Assembly (NCBI GenBank): GCA_963576725.1
Contig: OY755243.1
Span: forward strand, 80,277,945 to 80,341,944
DNA: 64,000 nucleotides
Direction of reading: 5' to 3'
DNA from: Azorinus chamasolen
Taxonomy: Eukaryota; Mollusca; Bivalvia; Cardiida; Solecurtidae
The translations under genes and the position numbers were made by a program. The notes under the pieces were generated by a model that did no database searches, had not been told where the DNA came from, and was given only the letters and a program-made list of their open reading frames with translations. Below are positions 1 through 11,978 of the stretch, piece by piece. The stretch's first letter is position 1. Each line of letters opens with the position of its first letter.

Positions 1-402
1 TAATTTGATTTGAAACATTTAGCGATAAGAATTAAGAATTTAGAATGAGGCATGTAGAATAAGGCGGTTAGCTTCTGAGATCAAGTAGAGCTAGTATTTG
101 GTGGGTTGAGATCAAGTAGAGCTAGTATTTGATGAGTTAGTTTCGTAATAATTTGAGTTGAAACATTTAGTGTTTAGCGATAAGAGTTAAGAATATAGAA
201 TGAAGAATATAGAATGAGGCAGATCAAGTAGAGCTAGTATTTGGTGAGTTAGTTTCGTAATAATTTGAGTTGAAACATTTAAGCGTTTAGCGATAAGAAT
301 TAAGAATTAAGAATATAGAATGAAGAATATAGAATGAGACATGTAGAATAAGGCGGGTAGCTTCTGAGAACTATAATTTTGACCCAAATACCGCTCCATA
401 TG
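1..402 (+). repeat. Dispersed repeat with about 115-bp internal units (copy 1, cut by window edge)
   Basis: Repeated units of gatcaagtagagctagtat + ttggtgagttagtttcg... + agcgataagaattaagaa, ending gacccaaataccgctccat. Other copies are at 23934-24385 (inverted) and 27452-28713. Confidence 0.75.
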
Positions 403-709
403 TACCTACATCGGGACATATACGACTATAACTGTATATAATAACTTGTAATGAACGTAATCAATCCATATAATTATGGGGAAAAGGGTTGTAATGGAAA
501 CAAACGAAGATATAAATGCTTGCTAATTCAAATAGATCGTGAATATGATTTTTTTTTATTCAGATGGTTCATTCTCATTCTTTGTAAGCTTGCAAGCATT
601 TTATATAACAAATAATGTATAGAGTTTACAGTAAATATAATTAATAAGCATATGAAACAAAAGAAAACAAAACATAAAAAACAACGATGAGACTCTCTCT
701 GCGATTAGA

Positions 710-722
710 CTCTCTTTCTCTC

Positions 723-770
<48 letters not shown>
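710..770. repeat. (CT)n microsatellite
   Basis: ctctct runs broken by single T insertions. The GA-repeat frame on the minus strand (poly-RE) is an artefact. Confidence 0.9.
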
Positions 771-952
771 GTTTGTTTGTTGTGTTCGTCATTCTTCCGT
801 CTCATGGTTTTCTTCATACATCGTCTTTAACCTTTAGCTAGCTGAACAAATTCTACTCTGGGAGAGAATATCCTCTTTAAAACATTGTTTTCCATTTCTT
901 AAAACAACAACAACAACAAAATAACCAGTTTATTTGCAGTTTGACAAGTGTA

Positions 953-1144
953 TTAACCCTTAGTCTGCTAAGCGCGACCTAACTGACATTTTCAAACACC
1001 TTGGATCCTGATGAGACGCCGAGTAACTCGACGACTCATTAGAGTCGAAACTGTTTGACACTCAATATAATAGAATCTCAAAAGTAACAACGGCAACAAA
1101 TCGGAGCATAAGCAGACTTCATTTTATAGCAGGCTAAGGGTTGA
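953..1144. mobile_element. Group E TTAA-type MITE
   Basis: TTAACCCTTAG.CTGCTA at the left, TAGCAGGCTAAGGGTTGA at the right, and a central gatgagacgccgagtaactc hairpin. piggyBac-like ends (TTAA then CCCT). Confidence 0.7.
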
Positions 1145-1302
1145 CCAGTTTGACAAGACTGTTTGGATGTGGATAAAAAAGATCTGGATTAATAAAGTCA
1201 CACTGTCTGACGTGTGCATGTGTTTAATCTTCGTCTGTCAACAGGCTACATGGCTATTATTAAAAACAGATAACGGGTCATCTGCCTAATGATTATGTAT
1301 AC

Positions 1303-1374
1303 GGGGATGTGGCTCAGTGGTAGATCGTTCGCTTTGCATGTGAAAGGACCCGGGTTCGATCCCCGGCATACCCA
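1303..1374 (+). tRNA. tRNA-Ala (anticodon UGC)
   Basis: The full 72-nt cloverleaf can be drawn: acceptor GGGGATG/CATACCC, D stem GCTC/GATC, anticodon stem TTCGC/GTGAA with loop TTTGCAT (anticodon TGC), five-base variable loop, and perfect T stem CCGGG/CCCGG with loop TTCGATC. A run of seven T follows at about 1382, fitting Pol III termination. Two weak points, one mismatch in the acceptor stem (G4-A) and one in the D stem (C11-T), leave open a tRNA pseudogene. Confidence 0.8.
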
Positions 1375-1852
1375 TGTATTTGTTTTTTTACATAGACCAT
1401 TGCTTCACAATTTTAAAAGCCAGCTGCTCGTCACATTGACCTTGATTTGATTTTGGTTTTTAAACTGTACCATGCATCTCTACAAAATAATTTCCCTTAA
1501 GAAAACAAACAATAGGTCAATCCGACATACTCTTGTAATGCGTTGGTGTATGTCCGAGAAACCTTCAATTATGCTGAGGGTTATGCATAGAGCAAGTGTC
1601 AATACACCCGTGTTCTGCATTCAAAGGGTTAAATGATATTCTTAATTTCTTACATAATTATTAATTTCAATCAACCTAATCTATTTCTTATTTTTACCCT
1701 TTACTTAATGAATAGCCATGTAACTTTATGGATATTTTATCAAGGCATAATTTCTTATTACCCTAAATATTCAAACAAACATAGGCAAGTGGTGAAGGCC
1801 CAGAACAAACTGCACCGGTAAAAGATTGATAAATGTCCTCACCACTTGCTAT

Positions 1853-2058
1853 TACAGTAAAACCCTCTAAATCGGACGTGCACTTTAGTATAATGTCAGT
1901 CTTGGAGACAGGTGGCAGCTTAATGCAGGATGAGAGTCACGTAGAAAGCTCCACTAGGAGCTGTCTGTGTGTCTTTCATCCTGCATTTAGCAGCCACTTG
2001 CCTAAAAGTATCCAAATTCTTCTCTACTAGATTTCCGGTTTAGAGGGTGTTTTCTGTA
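1853..2058. mobile_element. Group D TA-type MITE
   Basis: TACAGTAAAACCCTCTAAA at the left and the inverse with a central mismatch at the right. Arms contain ggtggcagcttaatgcagga, and the centre aagctccactaggagct. TA-CAGT ends are Tc1/mariner/pogo-like. Confidence 0.7.
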
Positions 2059-2129
2059 TATAGTGCAACTCTGAATTATCCAGCTTTTTAAATGGGTGGG
2101 GAGGAGAAACTTGGTATCGGAATATTTAG

Positions 2130-2730
2130 AGTAAACATGATATGAATATTTGACTGGCAGAAACTGTAGAATCATCAGGTCTATTTATTCCACAAGCAAT
2201 CAGAGCAGACCCTGATTAGACAGACCATGTATAAGCTGTCTTATCTGGATATACTCCGCTTGTTTGCAGTTTTTTGTTTTTGAAACTCGTGCAAGTGAAT
2301 GATTGAAAAGGTACTATATACGACTTAATAAGATAAATTGCTTGCTTTAGGTGAAAGGCTGAAATTTGAGGACAAACGTGTTATGCTGAATCTTTTGTTC
2401 TTTATTTATACAAATATATTAACACAATACAAATATATTAACAACACCAAATTAAATTATATTTAAACACACTCGCACACGAAAACGTACGCACACACAC
2501 GCACACTTATCACCAAAACAAAATACTAACAGAGTTAAGCCTTCACTCCAATGACTCCATATACATGTATGTACATTTTCACGCCTGTACAAAAGTTAGT
2601 AAAATTCAGATCAGACAGATCCTGTATGAGCTGTCTGAACAGCAGCCTCTCCGTTTGCGTATGAAATAAGTACAGCCATGGTTAACATTTCCTCGCTTCA
2701 TATGCCATTATAAAGAGTCATCTAATTAAT
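2130..2730. repeat. Two degraded group A MITEs
   Basis: Remnants at about 2130-2280 (cagagcagaccctgattaga, ctccgcttgtttgcag) and 2535-2730 (tcagacagatcctgtatgag, ccattataaag, taattaatattcatga). An A-rich/(CACA) stretch lies at 2400-2510. Confidence 0.5.
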
Positions 2731-2949
2731 ATTCATGAGGCATAACTTCAGGGTAAAACCAGGTTACATAGACGGCTAATGAAAACGTGCAAATTTGATC
2801 CATGCTAACAAAGACCTTCGATTACACATACAATGATACAGCACTAAAACAAATTTTAATGTTTCATGAAATATCGAAAATGAATAATGATAACAATTGT
2901 ATTAATTTAGGATTTACCCTTACAGTACGGGACACGAGTCACTGGTGTC

Positions 2950-3035
2950 CTTTGCAAATAGTGAAGACCCAGACGAGAGGGCTCCTAGAGGAGCTTCTAG
3001 AGGAGCCCTCTCGTCCGGGTCTGCGCTTTTTGTCA
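2950..3035. repeat. Perfect hairpin of group B type
   Basis: caaatagtgaagacccagac, gagagggctcctagaggagc and the inverse with gtccgggtctgcgctttttg. The tip carries an extra gctcctagaggagct. Confidence 0.6.
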
Positions 3036-3165
3036 TCTTACACTTTCTTTCGCAAAGTCCTTAAATATTCACAATAAGCTTGACTTGTTTGAATTTTGGA
3101 ATAGTCCATTTGAAAATTCAGTGTAGTAAGGGTTAAAGCCAAATGTTTCAAAATAGTATACACAC

Positions 3166-3382
3166 TTAATCTTTAGCCTGCTATGGACGGATGAGGGAAT
3201 ATCTTTGCAAACAGTTTGGATCCAGATGAGACGCCGAGTAACTCGGCGTCTCATCAGGATCTAAACTGTTTGACACCCTGGTTGAATTTTGATAGACAAA
3301 TTGATTATAGCATGAATTTTGAAAAATGTAGGTGAAAAATTCTTTAAAAATAATTTAATTTTCTCAGCAGGCTAAAGGTTAA
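3166..3382. mobile_element. Group E TTAA-type MITE
   Basis: TTAATCTTTAGCCTGCTA at the left, agcaggctaaaggTTAA at the right, and the central gagacgccgagtaactcggc palindrome at about 3215-3280. Confidence 0.72.
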
Positions 3383-3535
3383 AGAAATCCTAAATCTCTG
3401 TAAACGAGTATTACATGTATCTTGATACTAGTCTTCTCTATACAAGATATGTCGATACAAATTTGACTACAACTGAACTCATCCTCATAGGGATGACTCA
3501 AAGGAGTGAGGTTAATCTATTTCCAAGTTAGCGCG

Positions 3536-3784
3536 TTAACCATTTACCCCATGAATATTCATTAAAGAAATAATGACATCATGGATATTAAATAGATTAG
3601 TTGTTATAAATGCACATGGACACAGGAATTTAAGGTCAAGGCAAAAACTGTAGAATCATATCTATATTATATCATTGGCAAACAGAGCAGACCGTGATCC
3701 GACGGCTGCTATAGGAACCGTCTGATCTGGGTCTACTCCGTTAACAAAGGTGTAGAAAGGCGTATTTATAGAGTAAAAGATTAA
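3536..3784. mobile_element. Group A TTAA-type MITE
   Basis: TTAACCATTTACCCCATGAA at the left and gagtaaaagaTTAA at the right. Central cagagcagaccgtgatccga with ggctgctataggaaccg. Carries the usual aataatgacatcatgg and cagaaactgtagaatca landmarks of the group. Confidence 0.7.
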
Positions 3785-3805
3785 AATCTGATACATTGGG
3801 TCCAA

Positions 3806-4024
3806 TTAATTCTCCATCTCATATAAACGCGTTTCATGCCTTTGCAAACAGAGTAGATCAAAATCAGACGACCCCTGTAGGTATCGTCTGATCAGGGTCT
3901 CTTCTGTTTGCATATGGAATCATTATAGATCTGTAGTTTCTACAAATACCAAACTACTGTGTACATAGGCCGTTATATAGCGTCATTATTTTTTTACATG
4001 AATATTCAAATCAGAAAGGTTTAA
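3806..4024. mobile_element. Group A TTAA-type MITE
   Basis: Opposite orientation to the 3536 copy: TTAATTCTCCATCTCATATAA, a hairpin around gacccctgtaggtatcgtc, and the end aaaggtTTAA. Confidence 0.62.
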
Positions 4025-4127
4025 ACATAACGCCCATATGCTTTAATCGTATCTATAACTATTACAGTGGTTATTCTGAATATAATAACAAATCATAATT
4101 ATAATGATTCATCAATGCTTAGCAGTA

Positions 4128-4474
4128 TACAGTAAATCCCTCTAATACTTAAAATGATAAATCTTTAAAGCGGGTCGTAAATTAATGATGGACAAAAACA
4201 AAGTTCCATCAATTTATGTTATTCCCTTTGTCCAGCATTAAGCAACAACCTGCTTTTAAAGACTGCTTTGTTAATAAATTATGCGGTCGCTTTAGCCAGG
4301 CTCTACTGTAGTAAGTAAATACAGTAGAACATGTCTTAAACGGCCCAAAAAGGTATAATTATGGGTCTGTGGTAGTTTAATGCAGGTCTAAGGCAATACT
4401 TTTGCCTGTATTTAGCAATAACCTGCTTTTTTATGTACAATAAATGAATGACCAGTTAAGATAGGTTCTATTGT
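4128..4474. mobile_element. Two adjacent group D-like TA-type MITEs
   Basis: 4128-4310 (tacagtaaatccctctaata ... ggctctactgta) and about 4320-4474 (tacagtagaacatgtcttaa ... ggttctattgta). Both retain the taagcaacaacctgcttt-type inner arms. Confidence 0.55.
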
Positions 4475-4519
4475 AATTCATCAAAACAGCAGGTTCTCCC
4501 CCGAAGTTTGATATCACGA

Positions 4520-4761
4520 TTTACCATTTTCCTGATAAACAAGCCTTTTATCATAACTTTGTAAACAGATAAGACCCCGATAAAATGGGCCCTGTATAGA
4601 AGTAGTCTGATTAGGGTCTTTTCTGCTTATTGGATTATATAGATTTGAATACAGTTTCTGCCTTGGACAAATATACTATGTTCATATGCCATTATAAAAA
4701 TACTAACCAATATTCATGACGTCACTACTTCTTACATGAGTATTCATCAGATAAATGTTAA
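4520..4761. mobile_element. Group A TTAA-type MITE, left end eroded
   Basis: cagataagaccccgataaaa hairpin with ggccctgtatagaag at the tip, then catatgccattataaaa, aatattcatgacgtcac and the end gataaatgTTAA. Confidence 0.55.
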
Positions 4762-4820
4762 CAATGATATTATCTACACATTTCTTGGAAACCTATTCCG
4801 GAAGTCACTTTCGTTCTGAA

Positions 4821-5046
4821 TTAACCCATTTGCGCCTAGTGGATTCTTCCATGTTTATATATTGGATTCGTTAAAAAATTTTATCTAAGGGATACCTGGC
4901 CTAAATTTTCAATTTCGGTTTTTATATTGAAATTCCTATCAGCAAACATTGTAGACTGATCAGACGCCGAATTATGCGGCGTGTGATCAGAGTCTACACT
5001 GTTTGCCTATGTCCCATATATGGGATCGTGGACACAAGTGGGTTAA
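4821..5046. mobile_element. TTAA-type MITE, separate TIR subfamily
   Basis: TTAACCCATTTGCGCC at the left and cacaagtgggTTAA at the right. Central hairpin gcaaacattgtagactgatc ... gatcagagtctacactgttt with tip gacgccgaattatgcggcgt. Confidence 0.65.
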
Positions 5047-5970
5047 GCTTGTCAGGAATTAAGCATTTACTCCATACATACACAAGTACACGCCTTTGTA
5101 AGCAGAGAATACCTAAATCTGACATCTACTGCAGGAGATGTTGATCAGGGTATGCCACATTTCCTTATGGAATAAGATATATCAATATCCTATTCTAATT
5201 TGTCAGGACCAAAACATTTAACACAATAATCATTCACATTCAGTTAATATTAAGAACTTATTTCTTAAACGAATATTCGTCAAATTAAGATTGAATGGTC
5301 ATTTAAGACAGTGTTATCTGTACCATCCCTTCACTTGTCGAACACCCATATATTGACCCGTATATGAATTGACCATTTCCCTGCAGAATATCCATGTATG
5401 GAGTGAACGAGTGAGTTGGGTATGGAATAATCACATCATTGGTATAAATTAGCTGAGTTTTTATGGGTGGCATATGCACACAGGATGTTTTGGTATTGGA
5501 AGAAACTGTAGTGTCAGATCTAAAAATTATTTCACAAACAGACAGAAACCCTCAGACATAGGTCTACTCTGCAAATGCTTGAAGTGATTATATGGAGGAA
5601 AGGGTTAAACACAATCTTTATTAGTTTAACCCTTTCTCTGATGACTATTTATGTAAGAAATAATACATGTATGAATCTTCATTCATAATACAATTATTAC
5701 AGAGGGTGGTTACTACAGATTACGTATGCACAATGGTGTAACATGAATTTGATTCAACTCGAAAATTCTGCTTTCAAATGTACACGCATTTGTTGAATCT
5801 GCCAATATACCTTCCTTCTAGTTCTTGCCAAAGGGAATACTTCTTGCTGAATAAACAATAATATCCCCGATTGCAATTAAGCCCCATAACCGCGTCAAGG
5901 TAGGAGGTAAATATGGGGTGGCCAATTTTCCTTTTTCTAAAAAGAATACACAAACAGAAAATTTACAGAA
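5047..5970. other. No gene seen; two hairpin remnants
   Basis: Group A-like fragments near 5095-5170 and 5510-5640 (aaagggttaaacacaatc... and taaccctttctctgatg). Nothing else recognised. Confidence 0.5.
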
Positions 5971-7412
5971 AAAAGTGTTGCCCGCAGGAAAAAAGATAGA
6001 AAGAACCCATTAAATGAGTGACTTGTCAAAACGCTTGATCCTGTCTGAAACTACATGTACATGTCTAAATGCCAAAACGTCTATCTACAGCTGAGAGATC
6101 AAGCAATATCCTTATGCATCTGTCCAATAAAGAAGTTTTAAATACAGTCAAATAAAAATGCAAGCGCCCTGTGAGCTTGCTAGATCAGTCAATTGCTTTT
6201 AATAAAGCTCTCTGAGCATTTGACGGTTCAGAAAAGTATCCCCTGACAGGGATGAAATTATGAAGTTTGCTATCTACTGATAGAGGACTCAGTTCCAGGA
6301 CAGGCTGTAGTGGTTGAAATCACGGGATGCAGTTTGCTTCTTGCTCACAGACGGTTAAATCACGACAGACTAAGGTGTTTATAGTTCAGTTTGCTACTCA
6401 AGTAACGTAAGTGAAGTAAAATGAGGCAAAACGTACACCAGCAATTTCGAAGTAATAGAAAATTGATTCCTAGTAGTCCCTAATGCCCTATATGGAATCC
6501 TAACACTGAGCAAGCAACCTCAAAAGTGCTGGTACACGACTGCCTAGAATGCAGATAAGCTGTATTTATTTTATGTCAAAGATGCAGTTTCATTTGTACT
6601 GTAGACCCACCAAGACACCTGAAGAAAACTACCAAAGTACTAAACTATCAATACTACAAAACGATCTATGAAAGTCCGAACCAAAAATGTAACATCACTG
6701 ACTTGTCTATGATGTCACATTGGACCAAAAAACGACCAAAGCACATATAAGGTGCTTGGTGGGATATAAATATATACATGTATATATAAAAACAACGTTA
6801 AACTTTAAACCAGAACAAAACTACTGCACTATAATAACTATAGACTGCTGAAATTAAAACCGCCTATAACCAAGAAGTAGACTGCATCGCAGGACATCAA
6901 ACACTATAGCATGTCTGGAAATCGAACCCTCTGCCAGTAGATGTAAAAGACGGACGGCAGGCTGAAAAATACTCATTGAGCTTTAACCTTAGCCCAATCT
7001 AAAAGTGTATGCAAGTAGGACGATATTAGAAACAGACATTTTATGATATCGGCCCCACATCAGACCATAACACACACTGTACCCATAAAACATAAATCCC
7101 ATTGACTGATCGGAATGAGAATAAAATAAATATGGACAGTTGCTTTCAATATCTCAAACCTTAGGGCAACACAATTAACGAAGTAGTTATAAACGTAAAT
7201 TTACTAGAAGAAAAAGGAAATTTGGCCATTAGAATGAACGTATCGTGCATTTCTAAATATCTGATGACAGTATAGACCCAGAACAAACTCCCCACTGTTC
7301 TAAGTGAGGCATTTGGATTGGATTGCCACTGCCTGAACAAAACGTCACAGCATCCTAGAGTCCTTGCAGCTTTCTCGTCACATTATCTTCCTTTTCGCCC
7401 CTTCGTCGCCAA

Positions 7413-8830
7413 TGTTATTCCGCTAAGTCGCGGTTGGTTCCTCCGTCGTCTTGTGGTTGATGGCCTCTTCATTCGTCCTTGATGTTCCAATGCAGCTACC
7501 CTACTTCTTCGGACCCGCCCACTCGGCCCAATGGGAACCATCCGTGAAGATAGTCGTCGTGGAAGACTCTATAACGCCATGCAGCCAGTCATGGGTTGGG
7601 GACTTGACGTCATAGAGCTGAATAGTCTGCCTCGGTCCACCGTCGCCTCGTCATCTGGTCCCTCTGGTGGCATCTTGGTCCTCATCTTGGTGGCATCTTG
7701 GTCCTCATCTTGGTCCTTCCTGGTGTCATCGTGGTCCTGTCATCTTGGGCTTCATCTGTTCTACAAAAAAACTAAATACAAAAGAAGGTTAAGGCTGAAA
7801 AGAATTTATGGATTAGAACATATATAACAACACTAACAACAATACATATGCAAGAACACTCAAAATACAATTGCAAAACAAAACTAGCTATACAAATACT
7901 AATAACAACCATACATGTAATTAGAAAAAAACCGAGTTGACCGATCAACTTCTAAACGCGCGCGATGTGGTACGACAAACAAAAAATAAACATATCAAAC
8001 ACTCTAAACCCATATATATCAGTAAAACTAAACATATCAAACAATCTTAATCTATAAACAGCTGAAAATGATTGGGATTAGAACAAATATAACAACAACA
8101 ACAATACATATACATGAGCACTCAAAATACAATACAAACAACGTTAACAATATTAATATCAAAACAAACTAGCAATACAAAAACTAATACATGTAACAAC
8201 CATAATGAGAAAAAAACCGAGCTGACCGATCAGCTTTTAAACGCGCGCGATTCGGTATCACATACAAAAACTAAACATATCAAACAATCTTAATCTATCA
8301 ACAGCTGAAAATGATTGGGGTTAGAACAAATATAACAACATCAACATTATAACAAATACAAGAATACTCAAAATACAATGAAAACAACGATAACAACATT
8401 AATAATATCACAACAAAACTAAACTACTGCAGCAATACAAATATTAACAATCACGACGAGAAAAAAAACCCGAGTTGACCGACCAGCTTCTAAACGCGCA
8501 CGATTCGGTATCACATACAAAAACTAAACATATCAAACAATCTTAATCTATCAACCAATAAACTATGAACAAACCTTATTAACCTGAACCCTTTGTGCAC
8601 ACTTCAAACCTAAACCCCGATTCCTCTTATGTTCCATCCTTCAGCGCAGCTCCCGGTGTTGGTCGTTGTCATCGTGGTCCCTCCTGGTGCTTGGTCCCTC
8701 CTGGTGTCATCTCGGTCCCTCTAGGTGTCATCTTGGTTTCATCTTTTGTCGTTGCAGCTCCCGGTGTTGGTCCTTGTCGTAGTTCCTCTTCGTCACCCGC
8801 CATGGCGACCCATAAGGGTCCCATATAACA
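7413..8830 (-). mobile_element. LTR-like module, copy 1 (1418 bp)
   Basis: On the minus strand it begins TGTTAT and ends ATAACA, as LTRs do (TG...CA with short inverted ends). TTGGCGACGAAGGGG follows directly, resembling a tRNA primer-binding site; GGCGGGGTAG precedes it, resembling a polypurine tract. No flanking target duplication is visible and no gag or pol frame adjoins. Inside are a minus-strand low-complexity frame starting MAGDEEELRQGPTPGAATT and three A-rich subrepeats of about 250 bp (near 7924, 8213 and 8460). Confidence 0.42.
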
Positions 8831-9039
8831 CTACCCCGCCGTAGATGCTAAATTTAAATAAAAACATACATATCTCTATAGCAGTGTATATTGGGCGACA
8901 TCCAAAGAAATAAATTCAGTGAAGCGACATAGTTCGTCTGGCTAATTTATGCCAAGTGTTTAGATACAGATCACAGGCATCCAACAAGGGTTTTCTTTCC
9001 CCTTTGTTGATCGGTGTTAGGTTTGAATGAACCGTTTCT

Positions 9040-9395
9040 CCATAAATACTCGATGTGGTGTGCTGTGGTCTAGTGTGGTGTGCGGTGATCTAGTGATAAC
9101 GCGCTTGACTATCAGTCCGGAGGTCCGGGGTTTAAATCCCGGCACCTCCCGGAAATTTCAGAGACGCTTTTCCGTGTCTCCCACCCGCACCTCCTCTCCA
9201 CCCAGGGGTTAAAATGGGTACCTGTGAGGTCACTCGCCGGTTCTGCGACTGCATGATTACGCCATATGTTAGCAGTGCTCAATATTGTAGGCCAGTGACT
9301 CAATGACCAGGGGAGTACATGTACAGTGGGCTGAGCGGTCATTCGGACTGAAAGTAGACTATAACTAGGTACTTTACTTTTTGATTGGGTCAACG
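9040..9395 (+). mobile_element. tRNA-derived SINE, copy 1
   Basis: The head has an A box-like gatctagtgataacgcgc and a B box-like ggggtttaaatccc in tRNA spacing (about 9075-9150). A non-tRNA body follows, with the Core-like ggggttaaaatgggtacctg, ending near ctaggtactttacttttt. A-box sequence is partly duplicated ('ggtctagtgtggtgtgcggtgatctag'). Confidence 0.6.
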
Positions 9396-9431
9396 TAGTT
9401 GTCCCAATCTATAGCTATCCCTGGATTTAGA

Positions 9432-9593
9432 TTGAAGGTTGTAGCCATTTTAGAAAGCAAATGAACAGACATTTCAAACTCCATTAGCAAACGGAGCAGA
9501 CCCTAATCAGACGGCTCCTCTAGGAGCCGACTGATCTGGGTCTACTTTGCTTGCAGATGCGTGAAAACGCGTTTATATGAGGGACAAGGTTAA
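9432..9593. mobile_element. Group A MITE fragment in tandem copy 1
   Basis: Hairpin gcaaacggagcagaccctaa ... tctgggtctactttgcttgc with tip cggctcctctaggagccg, ending aaggTTAA. Paralogues at 13745-13906 and 19810-19970. Copy 3 has the better-paired arms (ccctgatcag, ccgtctgat). Confidence 0.65.
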
Positions 9594-9649
9594 CGGAACA
9601 GTTTGAGTGCTAAACGGTTCGTTTCAGGTCAGCAGATCCCATGTGTATA

Positions 9650-9849
9650 TACAGTAAACCCCCTCTAAACCGGACGTTAAACTTTGTATAAATATGTCTT
9701 GGTGGCAGCTTTATGCAGGATGAAAGCAATGCAAAAAAGCTCCTGTTGGAGCTTTCTGCATGACTTTCGCACTGCATTAAGCAGCCACCTGCTTAAAAGT
9801 ATCTAAATGCTGTTTTACTAGAATTCCGGTTTAGATGGGTTTTACTGTA
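9650..9849. mobile_element. Group D TA-type MITE, tandem copy 1
   Basis: tacagtaaaccccctctaaa ... gggttttactgta, tip aagctcctgttggagctt. Paralogues at 13963-14162 and 20027-20215; copy 3 has lost 'ccggacgttaa' from its left arm. Confidence 0.7.
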
Positions 9850-9974
9850 CTTCGCAAAGTAAGTTCGATACCGCTACCTGTGTATTAATAGTTCGATACC
9901 AATTCATGTGTATATTTATCTGCAAAGTTGTACATCCATCACATTGAAGCTGTGTATTTCAACGACTATGTTAT

Positions 9975-10680
9975 CATGTTCTAACCATTTCCTTCATGAG
10001 CATGCATATAAGAAGTAATGGCACTATGGATATGAATTGGAAGAATTTATATACATGTATAGTGGCATACAAACGCAGGACAATTTGGTCATGATAGAAA
10101 CTGTAGCATGTGAGATCTATATAATTACATAAGTAAACGGAACAGACACTGGTCAGACGGTTCCTAGAGCTTGACTTGTACAATGTATCGTCTACCTTTG
10201 ACTAGGTCTATAATTTTTATTCGTTTATACACACGTAAATTGTAAAAGTTCCACCCTAGTTACATAAATCATGGGTAAACCGAATAACAGAGGACGTATT
10301 TACCATTTACTTAAAAAATACGCGTGTTTACGTATATTCAGAATAGACCCAATTCAGATAGCTCCAGTTGAAGCTGTCTGGCCAGGGTCTGTTCTGGTTA
10401 ATGGAATATGGATTAGAAAAATGGTTATACCTGTAACGGCATACAATCGCAGGAAATTTTGGTCATGACAGAAACTGTAGTAATTTCATAAGCAAATAGA
10501 GCAGGTCCTGATCAGACAGCTCCTACAGGGACCGTCTGATCCGTGTATACTCTGTTTTGCAAATATGCCAAATGCATCTCATGATGTAAAGGTTTAACAC
10601 GAATCATCTAACATCTAAAGCGTATTCAAATCTCTTGAATATTCATGTAAGAAGTAATGACATCAAGAATATTAATTAGA
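9975..10680. mobile_element. Three group A MITEs in series, tandem copy 1
   Basis: Landmarks ctaaccatttccttcatgag, cagaaactgtag (10088, 10468), gcaaatagagcaggtcctga with cagctcctacagggaccgtc, and gaatattcatgtaagaagta. Paralogues at 14290-14995 and 20345-21050. Confidence 0.6.
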
Positions 10681-10689
10681 TACATTTGT

Positions 10690-10788
10690 AACCGGGTGTT
10701 CTTATACAGAAACATACCCGCTCAGACTCGTGATCGAACCCGGGTCGCCAGGTTCTTGGTCATGCACTCTACCATGTCGCCATAAAAG
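10690..10788 (-). mobile_element. Short tRNA-like SINE
   Basis: On the minus strand: ggcgacatggtagagtgcat (A-box-like) and cccgggttcgatc (B-box-like), then tctgagcgggt and a gggtgttctt hairpin tail. Nearly identical elements are at 15003-15104 (-), 21060-21157 (-) and 32874-32972 (+). The 3' edges at 10788 and 15104 coincide with the tandem-duplication junctions. Confidence 0.55.
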
Positions 10789-11978
10789 TGTTGCCCGCAG
10801 GAAAAAGATATAAAGAGATGAAATTATGAAGTTTGCAATCTACTGATAGAGGACTCAGTTCCAGGACAGGCTGTAGTGGTTGAAATCACGGGATGCAGTT
10901 TGCTTCTTGCTCACAGACGGTTAAATCACGACAGACTAAGGTGTTTATAGTTCAGTTTGCTACTCCAGTAACGTAAGTGAAGTAAAATGAGGCAAAACGT
11001 ACACCAGCAATTTCGAAGTAATAGAAAATTGATTCCTAGTAGTCCCTAATGCCCTATATGAAATCCTAACACTGAGCAAGCAACCTCAAAAGTGCTGGTA
11101 CACGACTGCCTAGAATACAGATAAGCTGTATTTATTTTATGTCAAAGATGCAGTTTCATTTGTACTGTAGACCCACCAAGACACCTGAAGAAAACTACCA
11201 AAGTACTAAACTATCACTACTACAAAACGATCTATGAAAGTCCGAACCAAAAATGTAACATCACTGACTTGTCTATGATGTCACATTGGACCGAAAAACG
11301 ACCAAAGCACATATAAGGTGCTTGGTGGGATATAAATATATACATGTATATATAAAAACAACGTTAAACTTTAAACCAGAACAAAACTACTGCACTATAA
11401 TAACTATAGACTGCTGAAATTAAAACCGCCTATAACCAAGAAGTAGACTGCATCGCAGGACATCAAACACTACAGCATGTCTGGAAATCGAACCCTCTGC
11501 CAGTAGATGTAAAAGACGGACGGCAGGCTGAAAAATACTCATTGAGCTTTAACCCTAGCCCAATCTAAAAGTGTATGCAAGTAGGACGATATTAGAAACA
11601 GACATTTTATGATATCGGCCCCACATCAGACCATAACACACACTGTACCCATAAAACATAAATCCCATTGACTGATCGGAATGAGAATAAAATAAATATG
11701 GACAGTTGCTTTCAATATCTCAAACCTTAGGGCAACACAATTAACGAAGTAGTTATAAACGTAAATTTACTAGAAGAAAAGGTAAATTTGGCCATTAGAA
11801 TGAACGTATCGTGCATTTCTAAATATCTGGTGACAGTATAGACCCAGAACAAATTCCCCACTGTTCTAAGTGAGGCATTTGGATTGGATTGCCACTGCCT
11901 GAACAAAACGTCACAGCATCCTAGAGTCCTTGCAGCTTTCTCGTCCCATTATCTTCCTTTTCGCCCCTTCGTCGCCAA

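Larger units (their letters stand above)
5971..10783. repeat. Tandem triplication, copy 1 (4.81 kb)
   Basis: First of three direct copies. It starts at aaaagtgttgcccgcagg. Contents in order: 248 bp unique to this copy (about 6002-6249), about 1.2 kb without features, LTR-like module, tRNA-derived SINE, group A hairpin, group D MITE, further group A elements, and a minus-strand tRNA-like SINE ending at ccataaaag. Short open frames recur in each copy but look non-coding. Confidence 0.9.

Noticed and set aside
601..792. Arg-Glu repeat frame on the minus strand
   Set aside because: (CT)n microsatellite read on the opposite strand.
7531..7827. 98-aa plus-strand frame repeated in all three tandem copies
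   Set aside because: Recurrence is due to segmental duplication. It ends differently (98 against 86 aa) through a one-base A-run change, and lies in a low-complexity tggtcctcatcttggtggc tract.
9077..9150. Functional tRNA gene
   Set aside because: Acceptor stem pairs poorly and the unit continues into a SINE body; called a SINE head.
9112..9393. 93-aa minus-strand frame (…RRCRDLNPGPPD)
   Set aside because: It is the reverse of the tRNA-derived SINE; such B-box translations are common false ORFs.
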